Below are positions 19,301 through 26,848 of a stretch of DNA of 64,000 bases, piece by piece. The stretch is from NCBI RefSeq assembly GCF_002980525.1, contig NZ_PVBQ01000005.1, positions 62,001-126,000 on the forward strand, written 5' to 3'. The notes beneath the pieces are model-generated. The model ran no database searches. It saw only the letters and a list, made by a program, of their open reading frames with translations, and had not been told where the DNA came from. Made by a program: the position numbers and the translations under genes. The stretch comes from Sphingobacterium haloxyli (lineage in GTDB: Bacteria; Bacteroidota; Bacteroidia; Sphingobacteriales; Sphingobacteriaceae). The first letter of the stretch is position 1. Each line of letters starts with the position of its first letter.

Positions 19301-19854
19301 ACCTCTACGGTATAGTTTCCCAAAGGTAGAGCGGGAAACTCGTAGAAGCCGTCGTTGTCGGAGACCGTAATTTTACCGATCTCGACTATGCGCACTGTGG
19401 CTCCCGGTATGGCTTTAGCTGTATTTACTTCCAAAATTTGTCCCGTTAGATTGTTTCTCGTCTGTCTGGGAGTTTGGCTGGGGGTTTCTCGTTCCCGGAT
19501 CATGAGATAACCTTCGGTGAACTCGAACGTTAAATTCGTCCTGCTCAGAATAGAGGTTACGGCATCTTTTATGGGGATGTTTCTTTCTGTAAGATTTACC
19601 CGTATCTTGGCGTACTTCCTGATATCTTCATCATACATAAAACGGATACCACTTTGCTGCTGCACTTCAGTAAGGGCTTCTTTGATAGATACATTTCTAA
19701 GGTTTAGGTTTACTCTCTTTCGGTCTATATCCTGCTGTGCCATACCCTTAGTAGAATACAGACAAAGGAATGACAAAAAGATTAGCAGTATGAATGGTTT
19801 TCTGCATGCGTATCTAGGATGCAGAAAATAATTCGATTTTACTATATTTTGCAT
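16336..19854 (-). CDS. SusC/RagA TonB-dependent receptor with STN signalling domain
   Basis: 1172 residues. Residues ~1-40 are a signal peptide ending KGMAQ. Residues ~48-119 are an STN domain (two repeats around VSIKEALTEVQQQSGIRF and IPIKDAVTSILSRTNLTF). Residues ~135-210 are a carboxypeptidase-regulatory beta domain. Then come the TonB box/plug (LNEVVVVGYGTQEKKDVT, VRGSSTITAGTMPLYVIDG) with the SusC signature LKDASAAAIYGSRGSNGVV, and the barrel. The STN domain lets the loaded receptor signal to the FecR anti-sigma factor encoded upstream, which controls the ECF sigma factor. The 186-bp leader contains three hairpins, listed separately. First of seven tightly spaced operon genes. Confidence 0.96.
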   Translation of the reverse strand: MQNIVKSNYFLHPRYACRKPFILLIFLSFLCLYSTKGMAQQDIDRKRVNLNLRNVSIKEALTEVQQQSGIRFMYDEDIRKYAKIRVNLTERNIPIKDAVTSILSRTNLTFEFTEGYLMIRERETPSQTPRQTRNNLTGQILEVNTAKAIPGATVRIVEIGKITVSDNDGFYEFPALPLGNYTVEVSYIGQETQKSQVTINAGKDIILNIGLDGASSQSLNEVVVVGYGTQEKKDVTTSIASLKADEINSFSGVGIDKAMTGKMAGVQVIETSGAPGSGISIKVRGSSTITAGTMPLYVIDGVPMSDQDDSGSGKRVNSLNDLNLQDVESIEVLKDASAAAIYGSRGSNGVVLITTKRGITGKPLIAYNSFGGWQETTKKMEMLDAYQYAQLVYDSHNNTYLDLLADQGKQGSISDGNDIRRANIGNNSAALIPPDLWPYIRGEQGLVDTDWQDQVLRQAAIQNHSLSVRGGSDNIKYYFSGNYVDQDGIVKGSGMEMINGRLNLDAQYNRLKLGTSINVTSTVYNWIPSEGRHTDENIVSSALAMSPTMPVYNSDGSYNFDQYSWGYSRAQVVNPVALAALKDDQMDQIRFKGNVFAEYELDRGLTLRTLFGYNVKDWQRAQFRPSTLPNEATRITPSIPSATSRTKRNVNWVSETTLKFKRKFGSHGINALAGFTAQKEHSSANLVAGTGYQNDLVKTLNYATTITDWSSTVQEWSLLSWLGRVQYDYEGRYLLSAAVRTDGSSRFGTNNRWGYFPSVSAGWNVAEEGFLKDNLVISTLKIRASYGQTGNFGIGNYAYLSRISQDNYILGAVDGRLAAGMVPSTSGNQNLKWEKNSMINLGTDIGLWNNSVNLQFDIYNSNTSDLLLDLPIPSTSGFATALRNVGKVNNKGIELVVNTNHQLGGLRMAHNANFSANRNKVVDLGGLNEIISTSDNVIYFVTRVGEPTASYQTLVTDGLYRSESELNDPDIPKVPGARPGDFKFVDQDGNNIIDGNDRIATGNYQPKFIYGYTSSLGYGIFDLSVAIQGTYGNKVGNIAKRYIDNMEGNTNNMVTALNRWVSEENPGDGQTIRANRTAKGLNGQISTWHIEDGSYLRIRDITFGVSLPNTLMHKIGVSRLRIYASLINPFTFTKYSGFNPEVSTRDNPLTPGVDYGTYPIAKSYNMGINLEF

Positions 19855-19932
19855 ATTTTTGTAAAAATGGGTGCCAGTTAATATTAACGATTCATTACCC
19901 TTATCTTGACAAGATAAGGTTGGGTATCAACT

Positions 19933-19967
19933 AAGCCGTCGGATCTCCAAATCATTACGGCTTTTTT
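19933..19967 (+). terminator. Plus-strand intrinsic terminator in susC leader (first)
   Basis: AAGCCGT (19933-19939) pairs with ACGGCTT (19957-19963); the inner GGAT/ATC can extend the stem, and six T follow (19962-19967). On the minus strand the hairpin is followed by AGTTGATAC, not a T run, so it cannot be an intrinsic terminator for the fecR transcript. Confidence 0.6.
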
Positions 19968-19977
19968 GTTCACTTTC

Positions 19978-20009
19978 AACGTCCTACCGTACATGGTAGG
20001 GCGTTTTTT
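19978..20009 (+). terminator. Plus-strand intrinsic terminator in susC leader (second)
   Basis: AACGTCCTACC pairs with GGTAGGGCGTT (11 bp with one T-G wobble, 6-base loop GTACAT) and runs directly into TTTTTT. This is a textbook terminator shape, but only for transcription running opposite to all neighbouring genes. Confidence 0.7.
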
Positions 20010-20040
20010 CTTGTTCTCTTTTCTATTTCTTCATATTTTC

Positions 20041-21051
20041 TTATTTGGTTTTGTATAATTCATAATTGCTTTCCGTCTTTTTTCTAAAGCTGAACTTCCC
20101 CATTTTGCTTAACATCCGCAAAATTTGCTCGACACCTGCTTCTTGGGAAAATGATGTGGAAACGCGATAGGCCGACGTTTTGGCATCCAGACAAACAATC
20201 TGAACGCCATATCGACGCTCCAACTCCCGAGCCACTGAGCCTAAAGGTTCATCATCAAAGATCAGTTCTCCCTTTGTCCATTGCTGGAGATCTGTGCCAG
20301 CCACCGTACCTTGTTCTACCGTCCCGGTTTCATGGTTATATTTAAGCCTTAAGCCTGCGGTAAGGATTCCGAGTTTTTGCTTCGCGTTATCATTCATCTT
20401 GTAAACGGAGACTTTACCGGTTGCCACTTCAACTTTTATGTCTTCCTTTTCGAAAGCTGATATCTTAAAGGATGTGCCCAGCACCTGTGTGCTGATGTCA
20501 CCGGTGTGGATAATGAAAGGTTTATCGGGATCGGATGTTACCTGAAAGAAGGCCTCACCTTCTAATTTGACTTCCCGTGTAGCTCCTTTGAAGTTTTGAG
20601 GGTAGATCACGCTACTGCCCCCCGCGAGGAATACTTCCGAACTATCGGGTAAAAAGTAGCTAACGGGAGTTCCCTGAAGATTGGTCTTTTCAATGAGCGA
20701 AACTTCGGCCTGTATCGACCGGTTGTTTGCCTGCCATTGCCAAAGTGCTAAGGTCGATATAAGTACAATTCCTGCCCACATGGCAGCGTAACGAAGTATC
20801 GGTAGCCTGTCTTTTTTAGGCTTCTCTCCTTTGGAATGGATCTGTACACGCACTTTCTCTTTCCAAAGGGCATGGGTGTTTTTAGTGTTGTTACTTTCTT
20901 GTAGGGGTTCATCCCATTCTTCTAAGCAAAGTTCAAGGAAAAATTCCCGTGCTTCGTCTGCATGCAAGAGTTCCTGCGCCGACTTTTTTTCCTCGAGGTT
21001 ACATAAACCATTAAAATACTTGATGAGTAACACCTTTTCTGCGTCTCGCAT
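20041..21051 (-). CDS. FecR-family anti-sigma factor
   Basis: 336 residues. There is a cytoplasmic N-terminal helical domain, one membrane segment at ~89-106 (YAAMWAGIVLISTLALWQW), and a periplasmic FecR domain (TPVSYFLPDSSEVFLAGGSS, VKLEGEAFFQVTSDPDKPF, VLGTSFKISAF) with a C-terminal STN-like DUF4974 region (LIFDDEPLGSVARELERRY). It holds the ECF sigma factor until the STN domain of the SusC receptor reports ligand. It lies 199 bp behind the sigma gene and 186 bp before susC. Regulation by ligand-induced proteolysis or contact is known for FecR and inferred here. Confidence 0.93.
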   Translation of the reverse strand: MRDAEKVLLIKYFNGLCNLEEKKSAQELLHADEAREFFLELCLEEWDEPLQESNNTKNTHALWKEKVRVQIHSKGEKPKKDRLPILRYAAMWAGIVLISTLALWQWQANNRSIQAEVSLIEKTNLQGTPVSYFLPDSSEVFLAGGSSVIYPQNFKGATREVKLEGEAFFQVTSDPDKPFIIHTGDISTQVLGTSFKISAFEKEDIKVEVATGKVSVYKMNDNAKQKLGILTAGLRLKYNHETGTVEQGTVAGTDLQQWTKGELIFDDEPLGSVARELERRYGVQIVCLDAKTSAYRVSTSFSQEAGVEQILRMLSKMGKFSFRKKTESNYELYKTK

Positions 21052-21250
21052 TCTCTTTTATCTTTTTTAAGATCTCAATTCTTTTACCCAAATATTCTAT
21101 CCTTCTATTTATAGAGTCGCAAATAGAGTCCTGTGACTACCAATCGGAAGTGATTTATTTTTCAAACAAAATGAATTTATCTTCTAAGAATCTGATACTC
21201 AGAATAAAAATGAATAATTTATGTTTGAAAGGGATTGCTGCTGGTCTTGA

Positions 21251-21859
21251 TCAGTAAAGAAACAGTGAAAAAAGCAGTACTGTGGAGACTGTCGCGTCAC
21301 CGTATTGCATACGCAGGTACTCTAACGCTGCATTCATATGGTTTTTCACGGTATTAGGGGAGAGGTTCATTTCAATGGCTATATCAGCGTAACTCATATC
21401 CTCCTCCCTACTTAGTCGGAACACCTTCTGCCGTTGGGGACTAAGGCGTGCAAGCCTTTCCTCATAGGTCTTTAGGGCCTCCTTGACGCCGATCTGCTGG
21501 TCTGCCGTTCCGTCAGCCACTAACTTATCTCCGGACAGCGTATTTATGTCGATCGTTTCTGGTGTAGCTTTACGAAGGAAACTAATAGCCCTGTTGTGCA
21601 TGGCGCGGAAGAGGTATGGAGAAAGTTGACCCTCGAGAGTTATCTCATTCCTTCGTATCCAAAGATTGAGCAAAATATCCGTGACAAGTTCTTCTACAGC
21701 ATATTCGTCCTTAATATAACGAAGTCCCATGCGATGCAACTTGCCAACAAAGCGGTCGAATAACTGATTGTATGCCCTCATGTCGTCCTTTTGGCAACAT
21801 GCGAACAGTTCGTTATCTGATGCTTTACTATAATTCACCTTGATCAATCTATTATCCAA
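21251..21859 (-). CDS. ECF RNA polymerase sigma factor (FecI-like)
   Basis: 202 residues. Sigma region 2 covers ~25-95 (AYNQLFDRFVGKLHRMGLRY, AEELV-type helix, FRAMHNRAISFLRK), and region 4 is ~130-185 (RLARLSPQRQKVFRLSREED, YADIAIEMNLSPNTVKNHM). It matches the Bacteroidota ECF group paired with FecR. The last ten residues are hydrophobic (TVLLFSLFLY), as is the tail of the sigma factor at 63807. It should drive the SusCD operon downstream when FecR is released. No sequence-specific target promoter could be read. Confidence 0.93.
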   Translation of the reverse strand: MDNRLIKVNYSKASDNELFACCQKDDMRAYNQLFDRFVGKLHRMGLRYIKDEYAVEELVTDILLNLWIRRNEITLEGQLSPYLFRAMHNRAISFLRKATPETIDINTLSGDKLVADGTADQQIGVKEALKTYEERLARLSPQRQKVFRLSREEDMSYADIAIEMNLSPNTVKNHMNAALEYLRMQYGDATVSTVLLFSLFLY

Positions 21860-21930
21860 AAATGCTAAAGATTCGTGTGTTTATTGTGATTGAAATATTA
21901 TGCTTATGTTAATTGCTTTCGATCATTTAC

Positions 21931-22092
21931 GTGATATTAATTTTATTGGCAGGTCCATTGATTTTGGTCTTTCAAGATATCCATAGCGCAAAGTTTGTAT
22001 TCATTATGAATACTTGAGTTTTACAAAACCAAAGGTTTCAGGTTGTTGTTCTATTTGCGGAATGAATGACCCTTCACAGTTGAAGAAGGGGT
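21931..22092 (+). pseudogene. Decayed partial copy of the SPW-protein / small acidic protein region
   Basis: 21931-22017 reads VILILLAGPLILVFQDIHSA then KFVFI, matching AVILLAGPWILAFQDIQSA of the intact SPW gene at 39928; about 70 bases align with around nine mismatches. At ~22008 the sequence jumps to one matching ~40352-40440 (AATACTTgAGtTTTaCAAAA, then the CAAAGG-TTCAGG segment upstream of the small acidic protein gene). So roughly 300 bp present in the intact region are missing here. No start codon or full membrane protein remains. It lies just upstream of the GH13 gene. Confidence 0.8.
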
Positions 22093-22130
22093 GAACAAAC
22101 GCATGCTAACATAATAGATTTACCAGCGCT

Positions 22131-23876
22131 TTGGTATACAAAACAGTAATGATGCAGACAGCTTTTTTATCGCGAACGATATCTTTTCTTGTGCTAAGCA
22201 CGTTCTGCGCTTGCACCAACGTGTCCAAGATCAAGGAGCCGCAACCAAATATGCCTGATACATGGTACCGAAATGCCGTCATTTATAATCTCGAAGTGAG
22301 CACCTTTAAGGACAGTGACAACGATGGTATGGGAGATTTTAACGGTCTGCGGAACAAATTGGGATATCTGGCAGATACTTTGGGTATTGACGTTATCTGG
22401 TTGGCTCCGTTCCAGCCAAGTCCACAAAGAGATGACGGCTACGATATCGTTGACCACTTTGCTATCGATCCACGCTTGGGATCAATGGCTGAGTTTGCGG
22501 GCTTTATTGCGGAGGCCAAACGTAGGGGACTGCGTGTGATCATGGACGCTGTACTAAACCATACTTCGATAGAGCATCCATGGTATCAAGCAGCGCGCTC
22601 AGATAGTACGTCAATGTATCACACCTGGTATGTGTGGTCTGACACAAAACCGAAGGATTGGGACAAAGGAATGGTGTTTCCTGGTGTCCAAAACGCAACC
22701 TGGACATACGACGAAGTCGCCGCAAAGTACTACTTCCATCGGTTTTACGACTTCCAGCCAGATCTTAACTATGAGAATCCAGCTGTTCAACGCAAGGCAC
22801 TCGAAATACTGAACCATTGGCTGGCTGCAGGGCTTGATGGTTTCAGATTAGATGCCGTTCCGTTCATTATTGACATACCCCGGACAGGAAGCGAAAATCC
22901 AGAACACCTCTTTTCTGTGTTAACGGCTATCCGAAAAACGGTCGAGGAGACTAATCCCCAGACGTTATTATTGGGCGAAGCAAATGTATCTGCGACAGAA
23001 AACATCGATTATTTTGGTGAGGACGGGGAGCGACTAAACATGATGTTTAACTTTTTTGCCAATCAAAAGCTGTTTTTTTCGCTAGCAGAACAAGATCCAG
23101 AACCGCTTAGCAAGGCACTCGAAGAATTCAAGGAAAAACCTGCGCTCTGTCAGTGGGCATTCTTCTTACGAAACCATGACGAGATTGACCTAGCTCGGCT
23201 TACGAAACGGCAGCGACAAAGGGTTTATGATCGGTTCGGGCCCGAAACAAATATGCAGTTATACGAACGCGGTATTAGACGACGGCTCGCGCCTATGATT
23301 GACAACCCCAGGTTGATTAGAATGGCATACAGCCTTTTATTCTCTCTTCCAGGCACGCCTGTCTTACGGTATGGCGAAGAAATCGGGATGGGCGACGACC
23401 TGACCTTACAGGAGCGACTAGCTGTAAGGACGCCCATGCAGTGGGACAGTAGCCGACATGGAGGGTTTACGCAGGCTGATGAACCCTTCCGGAATGTGAT
23501 AAACTCGGGGGAATACGCGTACGAACACATTAATGTCGAACGCCAATACACGGATTCGACCTCTTTATTATACTTTATTAGAACGTTGGTCAAAGCGAGA
23601 AAGTCGCACCCCGAAATCGGGAGAGGAAATTGGGACATCATACCGACCTCCTCAAACAGTATTTTTGCGATACGTTATTATGATGAAGATAAGCAATTAA
23701 TAACCGTTCATAATTTCAGTGAGACCAGCGAACAGTTTACCTTTGACAAATCCATAACGGATGGATTTCATATCGATACAGTTTTACATAATGAACAGCC
23801 AAATCCAAATTTGGAGGACAACGAACTGGAGGGCTACGGATTTAAATGGTTGCAGCTCGTATCAAATCGGGAATAG
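22131..23876 (+). CDS. GH13 alpha-glucosidase/trehalose-synthase-like lipoprotein
   Basis: 581 residues. The signal peptide ends LSTFCAC, a plausible lipobox, so it is probably envelope-anchored; ATG 22149 or 22152 may be the true start. All GH13 regions are present: VIMDAVLNH, GFRLDAV with nucleophile D241, LLGEANV with acid/base E283, and FLRNHDEID with D350. The NHDEID wording and PMQWDSS block resemble the TreS / GH13_16 group and related oligo-alpha-glucosidases. The reaction would be hydrolysis or rearrangement of short alpha-glucans. It is not in an operon: a decayed sequence lies upstream, and the downstream gene is convergent 10 bp away. Confidence 0.88.
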   Translation: MVYKTVMMQTAFLSRTISFLVLSTFCACTNVSKIKEPQPNMPDTWYRNAVIYNLEVSTFKDSDNDGMGDFNGLRNKLGYLADTLGIDVIWLAPFQPSPQRDDGYDIVDHFAIDPRLGSMAEFAGFIAEAKRRGLRVIMDAVLNHTSIEHPWYQAARSDSTSMYHTWYVWSDTKPKDWDKGMVFPGVQNATWTYDEVAAKYYFHRFYDFQPDLNYENPAVQRKALEILNHWLAAGLDGFRLDAVPFIIDIPRTGSENPEHLFSVLTAIRKTVEETNPQTLLLGEANVSATENIDYFGEDGERLNMMFNFFANQKLFFSLAEQDPEPLSKALEEFKEKPALCQWAFFLRNHDEIDLARLTKRQRQRVYDRFGPETNMQLYERGIRRRLAPMIDNPRLIRMAYSLLFSLPGTPVLRYGEEIGMGDDLTLQERLAVRTPMQWDSSRHGGFTQADEPFRNVINSGEYAYEHINVERQYTDSTSLLYFIRTLVKARKSHPEIGRGNWDIIPTSSNSIFAIRYYDEDKQLITVHNFSETSEQFTFDKSITDGFHIDTVLHNEQPNPNLEDNELEGYGFKWLQLVSNRE

Positions 23877-23886
23877 CGAACCTTGG

Positions 23887-24591
23887 TCAATCGTAAACCG
23901 CTTCGACTGGATGCTCCCATTCGGCTCCACCACATGCTCGGCATGCATTGTCGTTCGACCATGACGGATCGTCCGCTACAAGACCACAAGCCGTACAGGT
24001 TCGTTTCGCCCTATCAAATCTCATGTTTTCCCTGAACTCATAGTCCCAAGCGGGAATCAAACATAATCCTGGTTTATAACTGCGGTCTTCTAGTAAACTG
24101 AAGGACCCGTTGGCTTCAAAGTACATTCTTTTTACGTTGCCGAGGTTTTGCAATCCGGCAAAACGCAATTGTGCAAATAACCGTTCCCTACTTATCCGGG
24201 CCTGTTTCATGGTGTCGAGCTTTAGCACGCCGTCTTCTACAAGAACACTGACCCGGCCTTGAGTTTTGGCTTCGAATTCTTGATCCGCAGCTGATTTACG
24301 AGCTGCCCACCGTTGGAACGAGACAATGATAAACGAGATTAATATTGCCGGTAACAAGCCCCGCGAGGCATCTTGAAGGGGAACTCCGATGGCGGCAGCT
24401 AACGAGACCATTGCTGCTAATTCATTGCGACTCAGCTGTGACGACATCCGTTTACCCATCATCCGCATCGACAGCATCAGAATGAGGTAAATGACTGCTG
24501 TTCGGAATACGACTTCTAATAGAAACGTGATCGGCGTTGTCCCGAATAGAATACGCTGGATGTCGTCTATGTGTATTTGATATGCTTCCAT
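23887..24591 (-). CDS. DUF421/YetF-like membrane protein with C-terminal zinc ribbon (copy 2)
   Basis: About 234 residues from ATG 24591 (MEAYQIHIDD); the longer frame to 24621 would overlap the upstream gene by 22 bp. Three membrane segments lie in the first ~95 residues (FLLEVVFRTAVIYLILMLSM, LAAMVSLAAAIGVPL, LLPAILISFIIVSF), with the GKRM motif typical of YetF. A soluble DUF421 domain follows (VSVLVEDGVLKLDTMKQARI, RLFAQLRFAGLQNLGNVKRM). The C-terminus has two CxxC knuckles (CTACG, CRACG), a zinc-ribbon addition. Biochemical function is unknown. It is a tandem paralogue of the next gene upstream and probably co-transcribed with it. Confidence 0.82.
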   Translation of the reverse strand: MEAYQIHIDDIQRILFGTTPITFLLEVVFRTAVIYLILMLSMRMMGKRMSSQLSRNELAAMVSLAAAIGVPLQDASRGLLPAILISFIIVSFQRWAARKSAADQEFEAKTQGRVSVLVEDGVLKLDTMKQARISRERLFAQLRFAGLQNLGNVKRMYFEANGSFSLLEDRSYKPGLCLIPAWDYEFRENMRFDRAKRTCTACGLVADDPSWSNDNACRACGGAEWEHPVEAVYD

Positions 24592-24599
24592 GTTATCTG

Positions 24600-25268
24600 T
24601 TATCTCATTGCCACTATCCAATAGTCGTTTTCACAATGTCCACATTTGTCCTCGGGAAGTCGGTCAGCCTCTACTGTCTTTCCACATACGGTGCAAACAA
24701 ATATATTTCTTGCGGGTTCCAAACCCGAAATAGCCGTGTTCTTATCTTGCTCCAAAATAATGGGAAGTCCAAATCCGGGCTCTTTGAACTTGAAGATGCT
24801 CATAAGTCCGCTTGCCTCCAGATAAAGCCGGTTAACTTCTCCAAGGTTATAAATACCGACATTCCGCAAAGCAGCAAATATTTGCTGATGAGATATTCTA
24901 GATTTTCGAAGGGCATCGATTTGCAGCACTCCTTCTTTTATCAATATGCTTTCCTCGCCGTGTAGAGCGCGTTCCCAAGTTCTACTCCTAACCCCTAGAA
25001 GGTTTATTCCCCGCTGGAAGGCTAGCGCACAAAAAAGAACGACAATGCCCGTCACGACTCCCTTATCAGGTATTTGAATCGGGGCGGCAATAATGGCGCC
25101 CAACGTTATCATAACAGCCATCTCAGAGATCGTAAGCTGCCCTGCCATCCTTTTGCCCAGCCCGCGAATTATTAATTGCAAGACGAGAAATATGACTACC
25201 GTTCTGATAATCACCTCCAGTAAAAACTCCGTAGGTGCCTCGCCGATGAAGATTCTATGCCAATCCAT
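24600..25268 (-). CDS. DUF421/YetF-like membrane protein with C-terminal zinc ribbon (copy 1)
   Basis: About 222 residues from ATG 25268 (MDWHRIFIGEAPTEF); the frame is open to 25313. It has the same architecture as its neighbour: three membrane helices, GKRM, a DUF421 domain (ESILIKEGVLQIDALRKSRI, IFAALRNVGIYNLGEVNRLY) and a terminal CTVCG...CGHCE ribbon. Family members in Bacillus are membrane proteins without a settled role. The stop codon lies 8 bp before the preferred start of copy 2, so the pair forms one operon. Side-by-side divergence suggests an old duplication and possible heteromeric assembly. Confidence 0.82.
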   Translation of the reverse strand: MDWHRIFIGEAPTEFLLEVIIRTVVIFLVLQLIIRGLGKRMAGQLTISEMAVMITLGAIIAAPIQIPDKGVVTGIVVLFCALAFQRGINLLGVRSRTWERALHGEESILIKEGVLQIDALRKSRISHQQIFAALRNVGIYNLGEVNRLYLEASGLMSIFKFKEPGFGLPIILEQDKNTAISGLEPARNIFVCTVCGKTVEADRLPEDKCGHCENDYWIVAMR

Positions 25269-25439
25269 AATGTTCAATTTCCCAATGCCACGGGATACCT
25301 GTTGAACGCTCATCTGCTTAAAAAAGTTCCGTACTTTCTACCTCTTTTTTCTAAGGTAGTCGAACACATTGACCAGGTACTTTTACATTCAATCGGAACC
25401 GTCATTAAGCTCCTCCTTAAATCTCAATAGCACTATATA

Positions 25440-25463
25440 GCTTTATCTCTCACGAGATAAAGC
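25440..25463 (-). terminator. Perfect hairpin downstream of the baeRF gene
   Basis: GCTTTATCTC and GAGATAAAGC pair perfectly over 10 bp with a 4-base loop, starting 28 bp past the stop of the minus-strand gene at 25492. Minus-strand sequence after it is TATATAG, only weakly T-rich, so termination strength is uncertain. Confidence 0.6.
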
Positions 25464-25491
25464 CGGGATTTGACGAACGAATTTCTGAGCA

Positions 25492-26571
25492 TTAATATCT
25501 CACCTTTAAAGCGATATCGTTAACATCCATTTCGTCGGTATCTTTTAAGAATAACACACGACCATTTTTAGCCATGACCTCCCATGCAATCGTACTGGTG
25601 ATATCTTCAACGCTCCCATCGTGTGTTGGGTCGTCAATCAAGGTAAAGGTCCGCTCGTCATCCATCATCACTGCTTGTGCAAAATGCTCGCGTACTACCA
25701 GCAGATCACCTCGTCCATCAACTGCAGCTTGATAAATCTCTTGTAAATCCGTAATCAGTAAACCTTTTCCAACCGCCTCTTGAATTTCCTTGATGTCTGA
25801 TTGCCGCACTTGCTTTTGCCTCTCCCTAACAAGCTCCCAAGATTGCTTTACAACCTGATGGGTTGCTGTATTATTGTAATCGATAGGTGCATAACCTAAA
25901 TAAATGTCTTCTTGATCAGCTACCTGAAGTAATCGACTATAGTTATCCTCAGTACAAATTACAACGCATGGTAGACCGGTGTCCTGATAAACACGTACTG
26001 CAGCCTTGTCAACCTTATTAAGAAACTCCCGGACCATATTATCCACTTGCTTAGGGTCACTTTGCTGTGCTGCGTTTATCAAATAATGAGGATTCTCCGC
26101 GAACGGAAAGTCCGCGTTTTCGATCTCAGCGATAATTGTATCATTAACAGCTTCATATAATTGAACTCCACTTTGTGACAGTAACATTACAAGGTACTCG
26201 TAACTCCGTGTATAAGATTTTATCAATGACCGCGTAGCAAAATGGTCTGCTATGACTACCCCTTCGTTGGAAACTGGCCAAATAGATCGAACAACTTCTT
26301 TCGTTTGATTTGATACAAAAAGATGCAAACTTTCCAGGTTAAAGTTTTCATCAATCTCGGATTCAACCTCTTCTAGATTTGCTAATAATTCGGTAGCAGG
26401 ACGTTTGCCGAATTCGTCTTCGACCCGTTTCCGAGCTTCTGTAATGTAGTTCTTCAATTTAACACGATCATTCTGATTATCAGGATGCGTACGGTGTGTA
26501 TTAAGAGAAATGGTTACACAAGGCGCTCCTGATTCGGCAGCAATTTTTTCTAACTGTTTTCTGATAGCCAT
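25492..26571 (-). CDS. baeRF-family protein (bacterial archaeo-eukaryotic release-factor-like)
   Basis: 359 residues, cytoplasmic. The pattern PCVTISLNTHRTHPDNQND at the N-terminus, YLVMLLSQSGVQLYEA in the middle, PCVVICTEDNYSRLLQVAD and a C-terminal DGRGDLLVVREHF...NGRVLFLKDTDEMD fits the baeRF families, proposed to be eRF1-like factors acting on stalled ribosomes in bacteria. The exact baeRF class cannot be set by eye. It is a monocistronic unit with a hairpin behind it. The family has little biochemical characterisation, so a ribosome-rescue role is inference from homology. Confidence 0.75.
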   Translation of the reverse strand: MAIRKQLEKIAAESGAPCVTISLNTHRTHPDNQNDRVKLKNYITEARKRVEDEFGKRPATELLANLEEVESEIDENFNLESLHLFVSNQTKEVVRSIWPVSNEGVVIADHFATRSLIKSYTRSYEYLVMLLSQSGVQLYEAVNDTIIAEIENADFPFAENPHYLINAAQQSDPKQVDNMVREFLNKVDKAAVRVYQDTGLPCVVICTEDNYSRLLQVADQEDIYLGYAPIDYNNTATHQVVKQSWELVRERQKQVRQSDIKEIQEAVGKGLLITDLQEIYQAAVDGRGDLLVVREHFAQAVMMDDERTFTLIDDPTHDGSVEDITSTIAWEVMAKNGRVLFLKDTDEMDVNDIALKVRY

Positions 26572-26816
26572 ATTTTAAAATTTTGGAAGTTTATCTACCG
26601 TCCGCAGCCAAGCCCGAAAGAAATTGGCATCTGAAATTATTCTCCTCTTCATACAGAAACTATTTGGGAAAACGTAAACAGATGTTTTCGACTTCGTTCT
26701 TATAAATTTTTAGAACCGCGGTTGATATACTTATATAACGACTATGCTAACAGATTGTTTGCAGTTATCACGTTGCGGACCGTAGATCTGTTTGCGATTT
26801 GCAAACAAGAAACAAG

Positions 26817-26848
26817 AACGATGTCTTTCATGAAAGATGAACATCGTT
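26817..26848 (-). terminator. Hairpin at the end of the siderophore operon
   Basis: AACGATGT (26817-26824) pairs with ACATCGTT (26841-26848), and the inner CTTTCATGAAAG is self-complementary. It overlaps the stop codon of the siderophore-interacting protein, and the minus strand then reads CTTGTTTCTTGTTTGC, fairly T-rich. It is a plausible terminator of the seven-gene operon. Confidence 0.55.

Larger units (their letters stand above)
19861..20009 (+). ncRNA. Candidate antisense small RNA in the susC leader
   Basis: No coding frame fits. On the plus strand, opposite to susC and fecR, three hairpins follow one another: 19899-19919 (CCTTATCTT/AAGATAAGG, 3-base loop), 19933-19963 and 19978-20005; the last two carry plus-strand T runs. 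A TAnnTTTG match (TATTTTTG) at 19854-19861 could be a -7 box, but no -33 box is visible. Bacteroides PULs controlled by ECF/anti-sigma pairs are known to carry antisense RNAs (DonS type) at this location. The 5' end given here is a guess. Confidence 0.35.

Noticed and set aside
19517..19831. 104-codon plus-strand frame opposite the 5' end of susC
   Set aside because: It mirrors the STN and signal-peptide codons of susC, and its hydrophobic content comes from that mirror. An antisense RNA is more plausible than a protein.
22131..23876. GH13 gene considered as part of the SusCD locus
   Set aside because: It is on the opposite strand, beyond the sigma gene, and separated by a decayed sequence.
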